Assembly: GCF_003217515.1 (NCBI RefSeq)
Contig: NZ_QJSX01000033.1
Span: 1 to 12,988, forward strand
Length of the DNA: 12,988 nucleotides
Direction: 5' to 3'
From: Deinococcus yavapaiensis KR-236
GTDB taxonomy: Bacteria > Deinococcota > Deinococci > Deinococcales > Deinococcaceae
This document shows positions 6,561 through 12,988 of this stretch, piece after piece; within the stretch, counting starts at the first letter, position 1, and each line of letters starts with the position of its first letter. Both the position numbers and the translations under genes were made by a program. The notes below the pieces were generated by a model. That model did no database searches, was not told the origin of the DNA, and saw only the letters and a program-made list of their open reading frames with translations.

Positions 6561-7015
6561 TCGCTGCGGCTTGAGAATGATCAAGGCGAAGAGGACGACG
6601 CCCAGCGCTCCCACCACGAGGTGCGCTTTGTGAATGCCGTTCAGCACGGGCGCCTGCTCTCCCGGTATGACCGCCGCCTGCTGACCGACCGGGCTGGACG
6701 CCCAGGCGACTAAGCGGCCCGTGCGAGATACCACGTAGCCCAGAATCACGGCTTGGATGAGGACGTAGAGGGCCAGCGAGCCGAGCAGACAAAATTGCGT
6801 CACCGACCCCTACTGACCACACCAGATGAGCGCCAACCCGCTGACACCGTCAGCGTTCCGCCGATCTTGGGAAAGGCGCTCAACGCCGAGAACAAGGCCA
6901 AGTTGTGCCGCAAGGCGACCGGAGACGGCCCCCCTCGCAACAGTGCGGCCGAGAAGAAGGTCGGACCGAGGCCGATGACGGCGCTCAGAACGTGAATCAG
7001 CACGAGTAACTTTAT
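6561..7015 (-). pseudogene. DUF2269-family membrane protein gene, apparently inactivated
   Basis: Two pieces of a DUF2269-type integral membrane protein lie in different frames. Piece one (7015 to about 6845) reads KLLVLIHVLSAVIGLGPTFF and onward to FPKIGGTLTV. Piece two (about 6844 to 6561) reads SGLALIWCGQ, a TAG (6812-6810), VTQFCLLGSLALYVLIQAVI and finally LFALIILKPQ. That is the order of helices expected for one protein of about 150 residues, ending near the family's usual C-terminal LKP. A strong AGGAGG (7029-7024) sits eight bases before ATA AAG, where an ATG is expected. After LKPQ the frame has no stop until 6060. The lesions are thus a lost start, a one-base frameshift near 6840-6850, a nonsense codon and probably a lost stop. 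Sequencing error could explain some, but hardly all. It follows the SARP-type gene in the same direction. Confidence 0.75.
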
Positions 7016-7044
7016 AGAAACGACCTCCTGGACGAAGCGGGGAC

Positions 7045-7803
7045 TCAGGCGGAAATCAGCGAACTGGAAGCGCTGGCAAGCGTGAGGGGCCGGTAAAGCG
7101 ACTGAGCCAACGTCACGGTCTCCGGCAACGGCTCCGCGCCGAATTCGCGGCGCAGCAACGCGCACAGCCGCTCGTAAGCGCGCAGGGCGCGGTGGCGATT
7201 GCCCATTCGCGTGTGCAGACGCATCAAGCGGCGATGCGCGTCCTCGGAGAGCGGATCGAGGTCGAGCAGGCGCAAGACGACGCCGAGCGCCGCCTCGTGC
7301 GCTTCTTGAGCCTCGAGGAGCGTGGCGCGCTCGCGCAAGATCAGCAGCCACCACTCTTCCAGACGCTCGCGCTCGGCGCACAGCCACTCCTCCAATTCCG
7401 GGCAGTCGTCGAAGTCGTGGGTGGCGAGCAGTGAAGCGCGAGCCACGGGCAGCGGGACGCCCGAAGCGGCCTCGCCTGCCAGGAACAGACTTTGGACGTC
7501 GACTCGCACCTCCGGGTGAAGGGCCAGCGTCTCGCGGCCCTCCACGAGCGGCACTCCCGCCAAGCTGGCGAGCTTGCGCAGGAGATGCACGAGGTTGTTG
7601 CGGGCCGCGTCCTCACGCGTCTCGGGCCACAACAGCGAGGTCAAGCGGCCGCGAGGCGTGTGGCCTTCGATGGCGAGGTAAGCCAGCAGCGCCGCGGCCT
7701 TGCGCTCCAGGGGGCGAAGCGCTCCGTGGACATCGCGCAGGCTGGGCTGTCCGAGCACCTGCACCATGAACACAGCACTTCCGGTCATCACGTCGCGCAT
7801 CAT
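7045..7803 (-). CDS. SARP/BTAD-type transcriptional regulator (252 aa)
   Basis: This resembles the DNA-binding half of AfsR/DnrI/RedD regulators. Residues 13-105 form an OmpR-like winged helix (VQVLGQPSLRD, then ERKAAALLAYLAIEGHTPRGRLTSLLWP and the REDAARNNLVHLLRKL helix). Residues 106-240 form the bacterial transcriptional activation domain, a helical TPR-like module (LDLDPLSEDAHRRLMRLHTRMGNRHRALRAYERLCALLRREFGAEPLPET). It probably activates nearby genes in the cytosol. Its start overlaps the cupin stop as ATGA, with AGGAGG four bases before the first ATG and seven before the second (7800). Translation is therefore likely coupled to the cupin. There is no ATPase domain; one is encoded by the divergent NB-ARC gene. 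A DUF2269 remnant follows 30 bp downstream. Confidence 0.9.
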   Translation of the reverse strand: MMRDVMTGSAVFMVQVLGQPSLRDVHGALRPLERKAAALLAYLAIEGHTPRGRLTSLLWPETREDAARNNLVHLLRKLASLAGVPLVEGRETLALHPEVRVDVQSLFLAGEAASGVPLPVARASLLATHDFDDCPELEEWLCAERERLEEWWLLILRERATLLEAQEAHEAALGVVLRLLDLDPLSEDAHRRLMRLHTRMGNRHRALRAYERLCALLRREFGAEPLPETVTLAQSLYRPLTLASASSSLISA

Positions 7804-8291
7804 TGCTCCTCCTGCGAAGTCATCTCGGGAAAGAACTCCAAGCCGTATCGCTCGCCGACCGTCACGAGGCGCGGCACGTCGGGCGGATCGGGCGCGGTGG
7901 GCCAAAACTCGGCGGCAGGACGCGACACCTCGCGCAGAAAGTGCTCGAACCCCGCCGGGGTGTACATCACCAGCAGGCGGACGGTTTCGCTGCGCAACTT
8001 CAACGCGTGCGGCACGTTGCGCGGCAGCCACAGCACCTGGCCGGGAGCGGCCTCGGCGTACGACGCGCCTACCTGGACGCTCAAGCGGCCTTCCAGCACC
8101 GTGATCAACTCGTCTTCATGTCGATGAACGTGAATCGGAAGCTCGAAGGAACGCCGCGCGCACAGGTCGATGACGGCGAAACGCCCGCCGGTGTCCTCGC
8201 CGCTCATCAAGACGCTGAAGCGGTCGGCGCGCAAGTCGTAGGTGTTGCCGAGCGTCACGCGGCGCAAGAGGGTGAGGGGAGTCGAGTTCAT
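7800..8291 (-). CDS. Cupin-domain protein, quercetinase-like (163 aa)
   Basis: This is a single-domain cupin beta-barrel. Motif 1 is present: His54 and His56 in PIHVHRHEDE, Glu61, then a Gly six residues later (G68). Motif 2 supplies His95 in WLPRNVPHALKL. With three His and one Glu, it can probably bind a metal. The closest family by eye is the quercetin 2,3-dioxygenase-like cupins, but small cupins also act as isomerases or ligand sensors, so the reaction is not assigned. There is no signal peptide. ATG at 8291 has GAGGTG four bases upstream. The gene leads a leftward operon with the SARP-type regulator (4-nt overlap), so it may produce or sense a molecule linked to that regulator. Confidence 0.92.
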   Translation of the reverse strand: MNSTPLTLLRRVTLGNTYDLRADRFSVLMSGEDTGGRFAVIDLCARRSFELPIHVHRHEDELITVLEGRLSVQVGASYAEAAPGQVLWLPRNVPHALKLRSETVRLLVMYTPAGFEHFLREVSRPAAEFWPTAPDPPDVPRLVTVGERYGLEFFPEMTSQEEQ

Positions 8292-8352
8292 ACAGCACCT
8301 CGGTTTCGAATCGCAGTGTAGAAAGCGGGGTGGGGCCGCACATCCCTGATTC

Positions 8353-8396
8353 GGGGGAAGCTCCCCTCCCCCCTCGGAAGGGGGGGAAGCTATACT
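8353..8396 (+). promoter_or_regulatory. Promoter region of the NB-ARC gene with direct repeats
   Basis: TATACT (8391-8396) is a good -10 box 11 bp before the ATG at 8408. A recognisable -35 is absent; the place where it should be is a C tract. The 10-mer GGGGGAAGCT occurs at 8353-8362 and again at 8382-8391, 29 bp apart, the second copy abutting the -10. A promoter with a poor -35 and upstream direct repeats is the layout used by SARP-type activators, so control by the divergent SARP gene is a reasonable inference. Confidence 0.4.
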
Positions 8397-8407
8397 GGAG
8401 TGGCATC

Positions 8408-10696
8408 ATGGCCGTTTCGTTGCCTCAGGCGCTTCCCGCGCCGCCAACCGCCTTGATCGGCCGGTCGCGTGAACTCGTGCAAGTCAGGCAGATCCTGAAC
8501 TGGCCCGAGGTTTCGCTGCTCACCTTGACCGGGCCCGGCGGAGTCGGCAAGACGCGTCTTGCCTTGGAGGCGGCGCGCCAACTCGCGCCCCGTTTCCCTG
8601 ACGGCGCCTTGTTCGTACCCTTGGCTCCCCTCGAGCGTCCCGAGCAGGTTCTGCGCGCCGTCGCGCGCGGATTGGGCGTTCAAGAGTCCGCCCAAGACCT
8701 CGTGGAGACGTTGGGCGCGACGTTGGCGGGACGCCAACTCCTGCTCGTGCTCGACAACTTCGAGCATCTGCTGGAGGCCGCGCCCGACTTCGGACGGTTG
8801 ATGGCGCTCGCTCCGGACGTCACCTTGCTCGTCACCAGCCGCGAGCGTCTGCGACTGTACGGCGAGCACGAGTTTCCCGTACCGCCCCTGAGCTTGCCTC
8901 GGCCCGAGGATCCGATGGGCGAGGCCGTGCGGCTCTTTTGCGAGCGTGCCCGCGCCGTACGGCCCGACCTCGCGCTGGGAGACGGGGAGTTGCCGCTCGT
9001 CGAGGACATCTGCCGCCAACTCGACGGGTTGCCGCTCGCCATCGAACTCGCGGCCGCGCGGGTTCGCCTTTTGAGCGTGAGCGCCCTGCGTGACCGTCTC
9101 ACTCGGCGCTTGGCGTTGCTGACCGGCGGAGCGCGCGACTTGCCTGAGCGGCAGCAGACGATGCGCGCCGCCATCGATTGGAGCCACGCCCTGCTCGACG
9201 ACCAAGAGCAGCGGCTCTTCGCACGGCTGAGCGTGTTCATGGGCGGCTTCTCCTTGGAGGCCGCCGAGGCCGTGTGCGGCGATGGTCTCGACGTGCTGAG
9301 CGGCTTGGCGTCCTTGACCGACAAGAGCCTCGTCTCGGTGGACATGCAAGGCGGCGAAGCTCGGTACCGAATGCTGGAGACGGTGCGCGAGTACGCGCTG
9401 GAGTCACTTCAATCGAGTTCAGAGGAGGCCGACGTCCGACAAGCTCACTTGCGGTTCTTCCTAGATCTCGGCAGCCACCTCAACCGCCTCATCCAAGGAT
9501 ACGGACGGCCCGACCTGCAAGCGGTCGCCGCCGCCTTTCGGCAGTGGGACGAGGAACAACCGAACATTCTCTCCGCCCTCGCCTACGCCGCCCGCCTTCA
9601 GCAGGAAGCGGCCCTCTCCACGTTCGCCCACTACTTCGCGCCCCTGTCGGCCTCCCGCTTGGACTACGCCACGGCGTCGCCCGTGCGAGGCGCGCTCGAA
9701 GCCGTGCCGCGAGACAGTTCGGCGGCCGGGTGGCTGCAGTACGCCTTGGCCTTCCTGGCTTACCGGCGCGGTTTGTTCGCCGAGGGTCGCGCGTTCGCCG
9801 CCCGAAGCGTGGAGACGTTCGAAGCGCGCGGCGACGCCCGAGGGTTGGCCTCCGCGATGCAAGTGCGCGCCTACCTGACGCTTCCGCTTGATCCCGAGGC
9901 CGCTATGCGGGACTTGCAGGACTCCTTGGCGTGGACGCGGCCCAACGGTGACAACCTCATCAGCGTCATGGGGCTGGGCATGCTGGGCAGTCTGGCGCTT
10001 TGGCAGGGACGCTGGAACGATGCCCGCGCCATCTTGGACGAAGCCATCGCGTCCACCGAGGAGGTGCGAAACTACATCGGCCGGGCGTGGTCGCAGATGA
10101 TCCTGGCGGCAGTCGATTTGCACGATGGCCGGACGGAAGCCGCCCAGCGTCTGCTTCGAGAGGTCCTGAACGTCGGCGAGCAACTTCAGAACACCGATCT
10201 GCAAGTCGGCGGCTTGTACGGCCTCGCCGCCTGGCTCGCGCACGAAGGTCGCTTCGCTCAAGCCCAGCGCTTCTGGTCGGCCGCCACGACCCTCGCCGAG
10301 AACCGCAATTACGACCCGACGCTGACGCAATCTCTCTTCGCGCCTTGGGTGTCGCCCGCGCTGGAGCGCCGTCACGAACCGGAAGGCGCGCGCGCCGCCG
10401 CCGAAGGGCAAGCCCTCGATACGACCGCCCTCATCACACGACTGGTCGCCTTCGGCGTGCCCGACGAAATGCCCGCGCCTTCCGCGCCGCGCACCCCGTC
10501 GACGTTCGCGCTGACGCCTCGCGAACGCGAAGTTCTTTCCCTGCTCGCCCAAGGCTTGTCGAACAAACAGATCGCCGCCAAGCTCGGCACGGGCGTGTAC
10601 ACCGTCATGGACCAAGTCAAGGCCGTGCTGAGCAAGCTCGGCGTGCCCAACCGCGCCGCCGCCACCCGCTACGCCATCGAACACGGCCTCCAGTAA
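8408..10696 (+). CDS. NB-ARC ATPase with LuxR-type C-terminal DNA-binding domain (762 aa)
   Basis: This is a large ATP-dependent transcriptional regulator of the STAND class. Residues 16-220 hold the NB-ARC ATPase: Walker A GPGGVGKT (42-49), Walker B LLLVLDNFEH (111-120), LVTSRERL (141-148) and GLPLAIELAAAR (207-218). A winged-helix segment follows (QTMRAAIDWSHALLDDQEQRLF, about 250-270). From about 330 to 660 it is helical, with TPR-like Ala/Leu-rich repeats that probably bind a ligand or partner. The last 62 residues are a LuxR/GerE helix-turn-helix (LTPREREVLSLLAQGLSNKQ, then IAAKLG). The ATG at 8408 is chosen over an upstream in-frame start at 8330 because it follows GGAG by seven bases and the -10 box lies between the two. 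The usual VKxHV of the recognition helix reads VMDQV. It is divergent from the cupin-SARP operon. Confidence 0.93.
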   Translation: MAVSLPQALPAPPTALIGRSRELVQVRQILNWPEVSLLTLTGPGGVGKTRLALEAARQLAPRFPDGALFVPLAPLERPEQVLRAVARGLGVQESAQDLVETLGATLAGRQLLLVLDNFEHLLEAAPDFGRLMALAPDVTLLVTSRERLRLYGEHEFPVPPLSLPRPEDPMGEAVRLFCERARAVRPDLALGDGELPLVEDICRQLDGLPLAIELAAARVRLLSVSALRDRLTRRLALLTGGARDLPERQQTMRAAIDWSHALLDDQEQRLFARLSVFMGGFSLEAAEAVCGDGLDVLSGLASLTDKSLVSVDMQGGEARYRMLETVREYALESLQSSSEEADVRQAHLRFFLDLGSHLNRLIQGYGRPDLQAVAAAFRQWDEEQPNILSALAYAARLQQEAALSTFAHYFAPLSASRLDYATASPVRGALEAVPRDSSAAGWLQYALAFLAYRRGLFAEGRAFAARSVETFEARGDARGLASAMQVRAYLTLPLDPEAAMRDLQDSLAWTRPNGDNLISVMGLGMLGSLALWQGRWNDARAILDEAIASTEEVRNYIGRAWSQMILAAVDLHDGRTEAAQRLLREVLNVGEQLQNTDLQVGGLYGLAAWLAHEGRFAQAQRFWSAATTLAENRNYDPTLTQSLFAPWVSPALERRHEPEGARAAAEGQALDTTALITRLVAFGVPDEMPAPSAPRTPSTFALTPREREVLSLLAQGLSNKQIAAKLGTGVYTVMDQVKAVLSKLGVPNRAAATRYAIEHGLQ

Positions 10697-10984
10697 CGCC
10701 TCGTCAGGGCTGACGTGAACTCCCCGCCTTCATGATGTGACTCCAGCCGCGCTGCGAGAAGCGGGAACGCATGCTCGGCGCGAACTCTCCGCCGCCGCGC
10801 TGGCCGATGTCGAGGGCCCGGTTCGCTTCATCACGCGGCACGTGACGAGCGGCCGAAGATCCCGGCGCCTTTGCTCCCCGCTCCGAACCGCGCATCCAAG
10901 GCGCCCGACGCTCAGTCGGGCTTCACGCGAAAATCATGCCGAAGCCGCTAGCTTGCTTTCCGGAGACATCACGAGGAGGCACGC
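10697..10984. other. Intergenic region without a convincing gene
   Basis: A short hairpin CGTCA-GGGC-TGACG (10702-10715) follows the NB-ARC stop codon and may be a weak terminator; it has no T tract. A 63-codon open frame on the minus strand (10895-10704) has no ribosome binding site or recognisable family. TAGCTT (10950-10955) is a possible -10 box for the gene at 10985, but no good -35 is seen. Confidence 0.5.
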
Positions 10985-11509
10985 ATGGGCAAGATCCGTT
11001 TGGGCGGTCGATTTCAACTCAAGTTCCACGAGTACCATTCCGCTCCCCCGCCCTGGGGCCGCGAAGATCTCCTGCGCCTGCACGAGGAGTTGGGCGGTAC
11101 GTTCCCCATCGCCACGACACCTCGCCGTACGGACGTTCCGCGCATCGATCCCTTGTGGTACAACCTCGCCGATGGAATTCGAGCGGGCGACGCCGCTTGC
11201 GTGGAGCTCGGCGTGCGCTTCATCGAGGCGCAGTTCGTCGTGTCGTACTCCGGGTACGCGCGCGCTCGCCTCGCGCGGGCGCTTCGCCACGCGTTCCTCA
11301 CGCCCACGCAGAAACGGCGGTTGTCGAATCACTTCTACAACCTGCTCATCGGCCAAGAGCGCTTCGACGAGTTCACGGAGTACATCCGGGTGTGGCGTGC
11401 CATCGCCGACGACGCCGAACGCACACGGGTGCGGACGTTCGTGGAGCAGAACTTACCGGAATCCTCCGCGTTTCGGACGAGGCTGTTACGCGTCTTCGAA
11501 GGCGTCTGA
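10985..11509 (+). CDS. Unknown protein (174 aa)
   Basis: I do not recognise this family. It has a strong ribosome binding site (AGGAGG, six bases before the ATG) and high G/C at third positions, so it is surely translated. The first 60 residues are basic and Pro/His-rich (GGRFQLKFHEYHSAPPPWGR, then RTDVPRIDPLWYN). Residues 60-172 should be alpha helical (ADGIRAGDAACVELGVRFIE, then LARALRHAFLTPTQKRRLSN). There is no signal peptide or membrane segment. The neighbours run in the same direction but at distances of 288 and 380 bp, so it is probably transcribed alone. A terminator-like hairpin follows the stop codon. It may be a lineage-specific Deinococcus protein. Confidence 0.85.
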   Translation: MGKIRLGGRFQLKFHEYHSAPPPWGREDLLRLHEELGGTFPIATTPRRTDVPRIDPLWYNLADGIRAGDAACVELGVRFIEAQFVVSYSGYARARLARALRHAFLTPTQKRRLSNHFYNLLIGQERFDEFTEYIRVWRAIADDAERTRVRTFVEQNLPESSAFRTRLLRVFEGV

Positions 11510-11511
11510 TC

Positions 11512-11538
11512 GGAAGGGTCGGCGGGCGACGCCTTTCC
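11512..11538 (+). terminator. Possible terminator after the 174-aa gene
   Basis: GGAAGGG (11512-11518) pairs with CCTTTCC (11532-11538), one G-T pair included, around a GC-rich 13-nt loop. It starts two bases after the stop codon. No T tract follows, so it is a weak candidate. Confidence 0.35.
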
Positions 11539-11540
11539 CT

Positions 11541-11878
11541 CAAGGTCACGTCTCGGCGATGACGGACGCAGCGAGACTACGAGCGGTCACGCCAACAAGA
11601 TGGCGCTGCTCGGCCGCTCGCGCGTCCCGACGGGGCGTCGCACGCGAGCGCCTGCCGAGACTCAAGCGAGCCACGATCGGCGCCGAACCGCTGGAATCGA
11701 GTCGATCCACGAGCTTTTCTCATCCTCGAAGGACGGCGGAAGCATCGCGAGCAGGCGCGATCGAGATCGCGCCGCATCGTCCACGTCAACCGTAAACCTC
11801 GTCGAAGCGTCGGTTCGAGCGAACGATGCGCCCGTGACGACGGTCCACCTACGCTGTGCTCGCGGCCGGAGAAGCCGT
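11541..11878. other. Stretch without a recognisable gene
   Basis: Open frames here on both strands are rich in Arg and Ser with no family resemblance and no ribosome binding site, as expected for chance frames in GC-rich DNA. I see no RNA gene or clear promoter. It may hold the leader of the membrane-protein gene at 11890. Confidence 0.5.
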
Positions 11879-11889
11879 AGGAGGAAATC

Positions 11890-12756
11890 ATGCACGCCTC
11901 GACCCGTCGTTCACACCTCACGCCGAATCGCTCGCCTGCTCGCTGGCGCCACGCGCTCTACACGTTCGCGGCGCTTCTCACCGTGGCTGTCATGCAGCTT
12001 TTCATGGGTTCGTTCACGGTGGCGCTCGAACCGTTCGGCGTCAAGCTCGGAGTCTTCGAGCCGGGCGTTCCGCGTTTCGTCGACGCTTGGTACCAAGCTC
12101 AATGGGCGGTGCTGTCGGCCATCTTGCCTTGCGGCGCGCTCCTCGCGTCCCTGCGGCGACCGACGGAGCGCCCCTTGCTGATTCAGTTCTTCGCCTTGGT
12201 CGTGTCGCTCGTCGCTCTGACCTTCGTGGTCGTGCCCGGCCCTGAAGACACCGCCAACATCGGGCTCGAACTTTTGATCGCCGCGGGCATTCCGCTGGGA
12301 CTCGCCTTGAGCACGTACCCGGCTCCTCGCGCGTTGCTTCGTCGGCCTTGGCGCGCACCCGTCCACTTGCCGACGCTCGTCGCGAGCGCCGTGATGGCGC
12401 TCGCACTGCTTCCGATAACGCTGCGCGAAGCTCACTTGCAGGCCACCACGCGCGACTACCTCGCGCAGCATCTCACGCACGCCAGCGCCGTGACGCTCGC
12501 GCTGCTCCTGACCGCCGGGGGACTGCTGAGCGCGTTCGGGACTCCGGGCGCCCGCGTGATCCGAATCCTCGTCGGCCTTTCACTCTTGTATCTCGGTCTT
12601 TGCGCCTTCGCGACCGTCGAGCGCGCGGGCAGTTGGGGAGCTCCGGGCGGAGCGGCGGCCCTGCTGGGCGGCCTCGTGTTTCTGACGCTTCCCGCGTGGT
12701 CCGGTCGAAGGGTCGGTTCGAACGCTGCTCGAGACCGACACGACGAGGGGCACTGA
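11890..12756 (+). CDS. Integral membrane protein with about eight helices (288 aa), function unknown
   Basis: Hydrophobic segments are at about residues 22-40, 68-88, 97-116, 123-141, 159-178, 199-216, 222-242 and 252-270, so eight membrane spans are likely. The 20-residue basic N-terminus and the charged C-terminal tail (RRVGSNAARDRHDEGH) are then probably both cytoplasmic. The loop between spans 1 and 2 (about 41-67, FGVKLGVFEPGVPRFVDAWY) is the longest outside segment. I see no transport or enzyme signature. The start is well supported by AGGAGG five bases before the ATG. It ends 150 bp before the next gene, from which it is separated by direct repeats, so the two may be regulated separately. 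Confidence 0.88.
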   Translation: MHASTRRSHLTPNRSPARWRHALYTFAALLTVAVMQLFMGSFTVALEPFGVKLGVFEPGVPRFVDAWYQAQWAVLSAILPCGALLASLRRPTERPLLIQFFALVVSLVALTFVVVPGPEDTANIGLELLIAAGIPLGLALSTYPAPRALLRRPWRAPVHLPTLVASAVMALALLPITLREAHLQATTRDYLAQHLTHASAVTLALLLTAGGLLSAFGTPGARVIRILVGLSLLYLGLCAFATVERAGSWGAPGGAAALLGGLVFLTLPAWSGRRVGSNAARDRHDEGH

Positions 12757-12820
12757 TGGTGTTGCCGCGCGAGCACTGGGGGCGAAGCCCGAAGAGACGA
12801 TCAAGGAGCCTACACGAGTT

Positions 12821-12851
12821 TTGAACGGGTGGTAGGCGAGGGTTGAACGGG
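12821..12851 (+). repeat. Pair of 9-bp direct repeats upstream of the signal-peptide gene
   Basis: TTGAACGGG occurs at 12821-12829 and 12843-12851, 22 bp apart, about two turns of the helix, so both face the same side of DNA. Similar bases continue after each copy (GTGGTAGGCG and CAGGCGCG). They lie 56-86 bp before the ATG at 12907. TTGAAC also resembles a -35 box, but no good -10 is found at 16-18 bp. They may be a regulator binding site. Confidence 0.4.
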
Positions 12852-12906
12852 CAGGCGCGACACTCGGGTCATTCGAAGCGAGACCGCTTCGCCAAGGAGA
12901 CTCCCC

Positions 12907-12988
12907 ATGACCCGCACGATCCGCACGCTCGCCCTGTCCGCCCTCGCCGCCCTCACCCTCACCACCAGCCTCGCCTCGGCGTCGAGCG
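12907..12988 (+). CDS. Exported protein, N-terminus only (cut by window end)
   Basis: Only the first 27 codons are present. They read as a Sec signal peptide: basic start (MTRTIRTLA), hydrophobic core (LSALAALTLTT) and small residues at a likely cleavage site (SLASASS). The mature part and function lie outside the window. AAGGAGA ends six bases before the ATG, a good ribosome binding site. No Cys is seen at the cleavage site within the visible part, so a lipoprotein is not suggested. Confidence 0.8.
   Translation, partial: MTRTIRTLALSALAALTLTTSLASASS

Noticed and set aside
5794..6822. A 342-codon minus-strand open frame over the AraC-ankyrin operon.
   Set aside because: It is antisense to the ankyrin gene, Arg/Gly-rich and without domain similarity. 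A different minus-strand frame, 6803 to 6060, was kept only in its first 80 codons as part of the DUF2269 remnant.
8353..8391. The G and C tracts as a G-quadruplex.
   Set aside because: Neither strand has four closely spaced G tracts; paired C and G tracts make an ordinary hairpin more likely.
9461..10684. A 407-codon minus-strand open frame.
   Set aside because: It is antisense to the NB-ARC gene, whose Walker and LuxR motifs leave no doubt about the coding strand.

Overview
The window looks like chromosome from a high-GC member of the Deinococcaceae (Deinococcus or a close relative). The 5S rRNA resembles the D. radiodurans 5S, the genes strongly prefer G or C at third codon positions, and two genes have a TANNNT -10 box 5-6 nt before the ATG, the leaderless arrangement common in Deinococcus. 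The assignment is from memory of these features, not from a database search.

Layout. Positions 1-557 hold the 3' end of a 23S rRNA gene and a complete 5S rRNA gene with no tRNA between them, followed by a hairpin terminator. Next are a small helical protein of unknown function (663-1031) and an NAD(P)-binding reductase of the NmrA/NADH-flavin reductase type (1224-1871), closed by a very long perfect hairpin. The next 600 bp hold only a probable gene remnant on the minus strand (about 2133-2441). Then comes a YcgL-type nucleotidyltransferase with an extra N-terminal domain (2487-3398). Two minus-strand genes follow: a protein with an RNase H-like C-terminal domain (3513-4313) and an unknown protein (4377-4928). 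The latter is divergent from an AraC-family regulator (5023-5904), which sits 9 bp ahead of an ankyrin-repeat protein (5914-6477).

A regulatory cluster fills 6511-10696. Reading leftward are a cupin (8291-7800), a SARP/BTAD-type transcription regulator overlapping it by 4 nt (7803-7045) and a DUF2269 membrane-protein gene with several apparent lesions (about 7015-6561). Reading rightward from the same 116-bp intergenic region is a 762-residue NB-ARC ATPase with a helical repeat middle and a LuxR-type C-terminal DNA-binding domain (8408-10696). The SARP part and the NTPase part, which are fused in AfsR-like regulators, are here two divergent genes.

The right end holds an unknown 174-residue protein (10985-11509), a stretch without a convincing gene, an eight-helix membrane protein (11890-12756), and the first 27 codons of a secreted or lipid-free envelope protein with a signal peptide (12907 to the window end), preceded by a pair of 9-bp direct repeats.

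I see no CRISPR array, transposase, phage structural gene or tRNA. The least ordinary items are the split SARP/NB-ARC pair with its cupin, the decayed DUF2269 gene, the RNase H-like protein and the nucleotidyltransferase with an added domain. None of them amounts to a demonstrated new system from sequence alone.
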